The notes beneath the pieces were generated by a model that worked only from the letters and a program-made list of their open reading frames with translations, made no database searches and was not told where the DNA came from. From NCBI GenBank assembly GCA_947561715.1, contig OX387197.1:5089001-5153000 (forward strand): a stretch of DNA of 64,000 bases. The letters are read 5' to 3'. Positions 60,001 through 64,000 of this stretch are shown here, one piece after another. Every line of letters begins with the position of its first letter. The stretch's first letter is position 1. The position numbers were made by a program, and so were the translations under genes. Origin of the DNA: Ascidia mentula (lineage: Eukaryota; Chordata; Ascidiacea; Phlebobranchia; Ascidiidae).

Positions 60001-62921
60001 GTGGAACGACACTCTGAAACTTTACAAAACGAAGAAGCGGGTATGTGTCAAGTAAAAGAGCCAAAAAGGTGCTCCACACTATTTGTTCGGCTCTGAATGT
60101 GAACGACCATGAAAGCAAAGTAGTTACCACACTTTCACCACTGGCCGTACAACAGGAAAAGAAAAGGGCGACTGGCGGTTAATTACATCAAAGCCCACGT
60201 AGTTGCATAGTTCAAAAAAAAATTCAGCATTTTTTTTATTATTTATATGTCGTACAATAAATATCACCAGAACACACACTATTTTGACCTGCGACCAGTT
60301 CGCATCAGTGCAGTTTGGATTGACGATATTTCCAGGTTTAAGGAGCCTTGCAAAGACTTTTCCTTTGTAGCGTCATTAGTCAACGCAAGCTGCACTGATG
60401 AGAACTGATCGTAGGTCAAGACAGTGTGAACATATGTACGGGTGCAGTGCGCTTTTTAAAAAAAAAATTTTGACCCCAAAATCGACCGTTATTATTTGCT
60501 AAATTAGAGGACATTCTCACAATGGTAAATACTTGTATATACATACATTAGATACATACAAGTACCTAATTTTCGAATCCAAGGGCAACGCTGTTTTCTT
60601 TTTAACAGGCGATGGACAACGAAGAAAATAAGCAACTGGAGTCGGACCTTTTGGCTCAACCACTTCCCGTCAGCATCGCCGCTTATAAAAACCACCCACT
60701 GTTCGCCATCCGTCGTCATCTTCTCAAATACGAATCCATCTATCCTCCTGATACCCCTGCTGTAGGGTTTGTACGGGGGGAGGAAATATTTCCACGCTCC
60801 TGTGTCCACGTTTTGCATACGAGGGAAAAATGGCTCCAGCAGGTGTGCATTGGTAGAAGTGCAATAACAACCGCGTATTGCGACTTACCGCTGCCTCTAA
60901 AAACCCATTGTGGACATAATGGAAATCTTATTACACCCGGGAAGTTGGGATTTTATTAGGGTTTAGGTTAAAGTTGGCTTTCACAGAAACATGCCCACAA
61001 TGTTACCACAGAGATACCCATATTTACCCGTTGTTAATATCTGAGTCCAATAAACCTTTTCAGGACGAAAGATATCCCGTTTTATCGTCGATTATTGACA
61101 TACATTTGCAGGCTTTATCGGTCCGTGACGGTGAGGAACCTTATAAAATGGTGGCTTCGTATCTTCTCAATAAAAAGTTGAATCGAGACTCGGATACCCC
61201 ATCTCTGCCACTTTTCGGAAAATGGCAAACCGAAAATTTTCGACCTGCTGTTGCCAAAGATGGGAAGGTAATCTGCTCTGGATTGGACTGTAGATAATTG
61301 GTAGTTTTCCAGCCAAATTCGACATTTTTTCAAAAAAAGGGCCTGAATGTAAGATTGTTTGAGTTAAATATATTAAAGTAAGGACCCATATGGCTATAGC
61401 AGCCTAAAAATGCTTGAGAACAAATCTGAAAATAAGGTCGCTCGTATTTTACAACACGCTGACCTCAAAAATAAGGATTAGAAACAAAGTCAGTTTAGCA
61501 ACCCTGCTGGGAATCAAGCATCATAAAGCAGCAAATATTGGATTTTGGTGCAAAATCGAAATTACAGTACAATATTGCAACTTATCCTATCTAGGTTCCG
61601 CGTAACGAATACGGGAATGTTGATCTGTTCCAGCCAAGCATGCTTCCAATAGGTTGCGTCCACTTGAGGTTAGCCGGACTACATACAGTGGCAAGGAAAC
61701 TCAACATCGACGTATCTGTGGCCATAGTTGGTTTCGATACACATAGCGGATACCCCCACCCCGTGTAAGTTGATATCATGTTGTTTTTATTTGCACGGAG
61801 TTCTCGATCCTAACGTAATTGTTAATGGATCATGTGTTTCTCTGTTCTGTAATTGTAGTGTGTTTGAGTTTCAAAAATAAAGAAAAGTTTTATTTGCCGC
61901 ACACAGAACAAGAGTTCACCGCGATGTATTCGTTTTTTGCCTGACGAACATATTTTAATATTTGGTCGACAAACTGTAAATAATGCAAGATTGAAAGCCA
62001 AACACCAACTGAGCCTCATTTATTCCGCAGTTTGGACGGTTACGTAGCATGCAAGGAACACGAACAAATCCTGCAGACCGCTTGGGAGGAGGATCAAGTC
62101 CACGCGGCCGAACGAGCAAAAGAAAAGCGTGAGCAGAAAATTTACACACGTTGGAAGAAATTGATTCGCGGCATCACCGCCCTGGAAAGAGTGAGAAGAA
62201 AATATGAGGTAGGTTCGTTGAATCTGTGACGCCATGTTTGCTGGAATTTGTGTCCTTTTTGCGTGTTACTCTTGCAAAATGTGTTTTAAATGGGTAGTTT
62301 GGCCTGAAACATATCTTCAATAATTGATTATCGATAAAATGGAAAATCTGGGAACCTTGAGCCCTTAAAATGTGACATCGTGTTTGCTGGATTTTTTGTA
62401 TCTTTTAGCTCATATTTAAATGTGTGGTGTGTGCTGGACCATGTCTACAATAGCTTGTTTTTCCTAAAACAACACAAAAAATCGGGGTATTTTGAGCCCT
62501 TAAACTTGACAATAGGAATAAATTTAGAATAAAAAGCATCGGATAAAACTATTTTCCGCAACGAAAGTTCTGTAGAAAATTTTTGTAGTAACGCAAAATT
62601 GACGAAAAGTAACTTTACTGTTAGTAGTTGTAGGTGCTTTGGGTAAAGCGCGCTTGTAATGGCCTTACAGTGGCAGTAATCTACTTAATTTGGGAATGTG
62701 ACAGTACAAGATCGAGCACGATTACAGCGTTCCGTTTCTTTACGTCGTAGAGCGGAAATTCGGATGAAGATCAGAGCAAAAATCTCATCAATGGCGGGAC
62801 GAACTGGCAGACCGAAAAACTGGAAGAAATTAAAAACGAAGAAAAAGGCAAAAGAACGCGACGAGGCGGCAAAAAGAAACGAAAGGAAGAGCAACTACCT
62901 TTCGAGATCGAAACCATGTAA
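57004..62921 (+). CDS. XPC: XPC, DNA damage recognition factor of global-genome nucleotide excision repair
   Basis: Rad4/XPC family protein that finds helix-distorting lesions with RAD23 and centrin and recruits TFIIH. Fifteen exons: 57004-57150, 57449-57580, 57683-57844, 57947-58132, 58193-58327, 58409-58882, 58995-59066, 59169-59331, 59411-59493, 59804-60040, 60609-60842, 61112-61267, 61595-61764, 62031-62208 and 62751-62921; 2700 nt, 899 aa (human 940). Acidic/basic N-terminus; split transglutaminase-like domain ([30 protein letters not shown]) interrupted by a Lys-rich linker; BHD1-3 ([55 protein letters not shown]). The centrin-2 motif is kept as W-x2-L-x3-I in RWKKLIRGI. The end LPFEIETM parallels human FPFEQL. 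Exon 3 donor: ACA/gtgtgt (57844) was chosen because the nearer AG/gtattg donor breaks the frame. Introns 10 and 14 hold repeats. Confidence 0.93.
60275..60428. mobile_element. Fold-back MITE with about 50-bp inverted repeats in XPC intron 10
   Basis: Left arm 60275-60324 (CACACTATTTTGACCT start) and right arm 60379-60428 (AGGTCAAGACAGTGTG end) are about 80 percent complementary along 50 bp. They are flanked by a 4-bp direct repeat AACA (60271-60274 and 60429-60432). 154 bp, no coding content, superfamily not assigned. Confidence 0.75.
62225..62510. repeat. Two diverged tandem copies of a 146-bp unit in XPC intron 14
   Basis: Copy 1 starts at about 62225 (TGTGACGCCATGTTTGCTGG) and copy 2 at about 62371 (TGTGACATCGTGTTTGCTGG); both end in TTGAGCCCTTAAA. 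The copies differ at many sites, so the duplication is older than the 69-bp one near 10585. Confidence 0.75.
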
Positions 62922-63837
62922 TGTTTTGTTTTTGATAGGTTGTTTGTTCGCCTTTCATGATAAGGATTGCCACAAAATCGTCCAAAATCTTTGGCTAGGA
63001 AAGTGCCGAAACCTATAGGCTGTCACTGCCATATTAATACGTTGCCTTTTCGGTCTGTACAGCTTTTACATTTTCCGTTTATTTAATGCTTGTTGTTTTA
63101 ACTTTTTGGTCGGATTTGTACAATATTGTTCTCTAATCCCCATTGTATGTGGCACATCTCCTCAAGCTAACTATTTCTTCTTTTATTGTACAATTTGATG
63201 CCCCACAACCAACTAACTTCATCGCTGATCGTAACAACTCTGTTCACTCACTACTTGCCTTTAATGTTCGTCCTTCGTTTCTTCTGGTGCTAAATCGTGT
63301 TGCCAAGTGTTTTTTCTTTCTTCATATAATACAGCACCATTCCAAAATAGTTGTACAACAACCGCTCTGGTCTCGAGGACACGTCTTACTCGGGTTTAGG
63401 ATCTTTTATACAGAAATTAGGGATTAAACTATTTGCCCAAAACTACACAACTTCTAGTTCGCATCAGCAATGATGACGTTAGTTCAGCATAAAAATGTAG
63501 GCAACACGGTGCAAGTAAGTTGCCCTGAATAGTAAATGAGCCCTGAATAGTTATGTTAATAATCAGGTAATTGCAGGACAAACATAACGAGCTGATATTT
63601 ATGAAAAAAATGGGGTAAATCTCACGTGATTGCGTCATACCTGCTTCTCCCCAGTGCTTATGGTCGACTGCACATGGCGGAAATCAAGCGTGACACCTAA
63701 ACATTATCCGCATCACTGCGTACGACGTATGAGGACCCATAGCTAGTTGGATTGGTTCCGTCTGGTCGTCGTGGCGTATCGGTTGAAGCTGTTAAGATTG
63801 ACTGTCGCAGGGTGTGCCTGCCCTAACTGCAACCACA
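62922..63837. other. Region downstream of XPC
   Basis: About 900 bases, AT-rich, with XPC 3' UTR at the left. A 94-codon open frame (63143-63427, plus) has no recognisable motif. No RNA gene or repeat border is supported. Confidence 0.45.
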
Positions 63838-63910
63838 ATGGATGATGGAACTTTGCCGATTTACAACATGAGCGGCGAACTTTTACCTTTACTTCATGGA
63901 ACTTTATCAG
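63838..63910 (+). CDS. Possible first coding exon of an unidentified gene, cut by the window edge
   Basis: ATG in a fair context (ccacaATGG) opens MDDGTLPIYNMSGELLPLLH and runs 73 bases to a CAG/gtttgt donor at 63910/63911. The base composition is less AT-rich than the flanks. Without downstream exons this cannot be assigned to a family and could be chance. Confidence 0.3.
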
Positions 63911-63939
63911 GTTTGTAGTTGCTGGTTTGTTAACTATTA

Positions 63940-63967
63940 CCACCATAAAATGAGCATTTTATGGTGG
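63940..63967. repeat. Perfect hairpin, 12-bp stem, 4-base loop
   Basis: CCACCATAAAAT and ATTTTATGGTGG pair exactly around GAGC. It is close to the right edge; it might be the tip of a fold-back element or an isolated cruciform. Confidence 0.7.
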
Positions 63968-64000
63968 TGTGGGAAGTTCATCACTAAGTAGCTGTGTCTC

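Noticed and set aside
63806-63834. Reading GCACPNCNHNG, like the CxCPNC box of Sp transcription factors
   Set aside because: It ends at a stop within a few codons and no zinc-finger sequence follows in the window.

Overview
The window looks like euchromatin from an invertebrate deuterostome, most probably a tunicate (Ciona-like ascidian). The reasons are about fifteen compact genes in 64 kb, short AT-rich introns with GT/AG borders, orthologues that align best with vertebrate proteins (IRAK4, FBXL13/DRC6, TRMT1L, RSBN1, COMMD7, MRPL48), and many small hAT-like and fold-back MITEs inside introns. The species assignment is inference. No bacterial, viral or CRISPR feature was seen.

Layout, left to right: the 3' end of RXYLT1 (+); MESH1/HDDC3 (-), tail to tail with RXYLT1; FBXL13/DRC6 (+, 16 exons) behind a near-perfect RFX X-box; YARS2 (-), TRMT1L-like (-, intronless coding region), BOLA2 (-) and a PA28/PSME3-like proteasome activator (-) as a run of minus-strand genes; an IRAK4-like kinase (+); a tetraspanin with a very long cytoplasmic tail (-); a 2.8 kb gene-free stretch; RSBN1 (+); COMMD7 (-); a PIX (ARHGEF6/7) Rac/Cdc42 exchange factor (+, 17 exons); MRPL48 (-) head to head with XPC (+, 15 exons); and a possible first exon of another gene cut by the right edge.

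The gene models were built by hand from splice sites and family alignments. For every complete multi-exon gene the exon lengths sum to a multiple of three, and protein length is close to the human orthologue in most cases: MESH1 177 aa, FBXL13 796, YARS2 503, PSME 220, IRAK4 531, tetraspanin 440, RSBN1 862, COMMD7 204, PIX 676, MRPL48 210, XPC 899. The genes do not form one pathway. They are an ordinary mix of housekeeping genes (mitochondrial translation, tRNA modification, Fe-S handling, DNA repair), signalling, cilia and chromatin genes.

No clearly new biological system was found. The points most worth a second look are a TRMT1L-like protein whose catalytic DPF/YG motif and SAM-site Asp are absent; the X-box upstream of FBXL13; a perfectly duplicated 69-bp unit with poly(A) signals on both strands between the convergent FBXL13 and YARS2; a tetraspanin with a Cys-rich tail; a PIX without the usual PDZ-binding end; a PSME lacking the insert and basic nuclear signal of human PA28-gamma; and several non-autonomous DNA transposons, two or three with clear target-site duplications.
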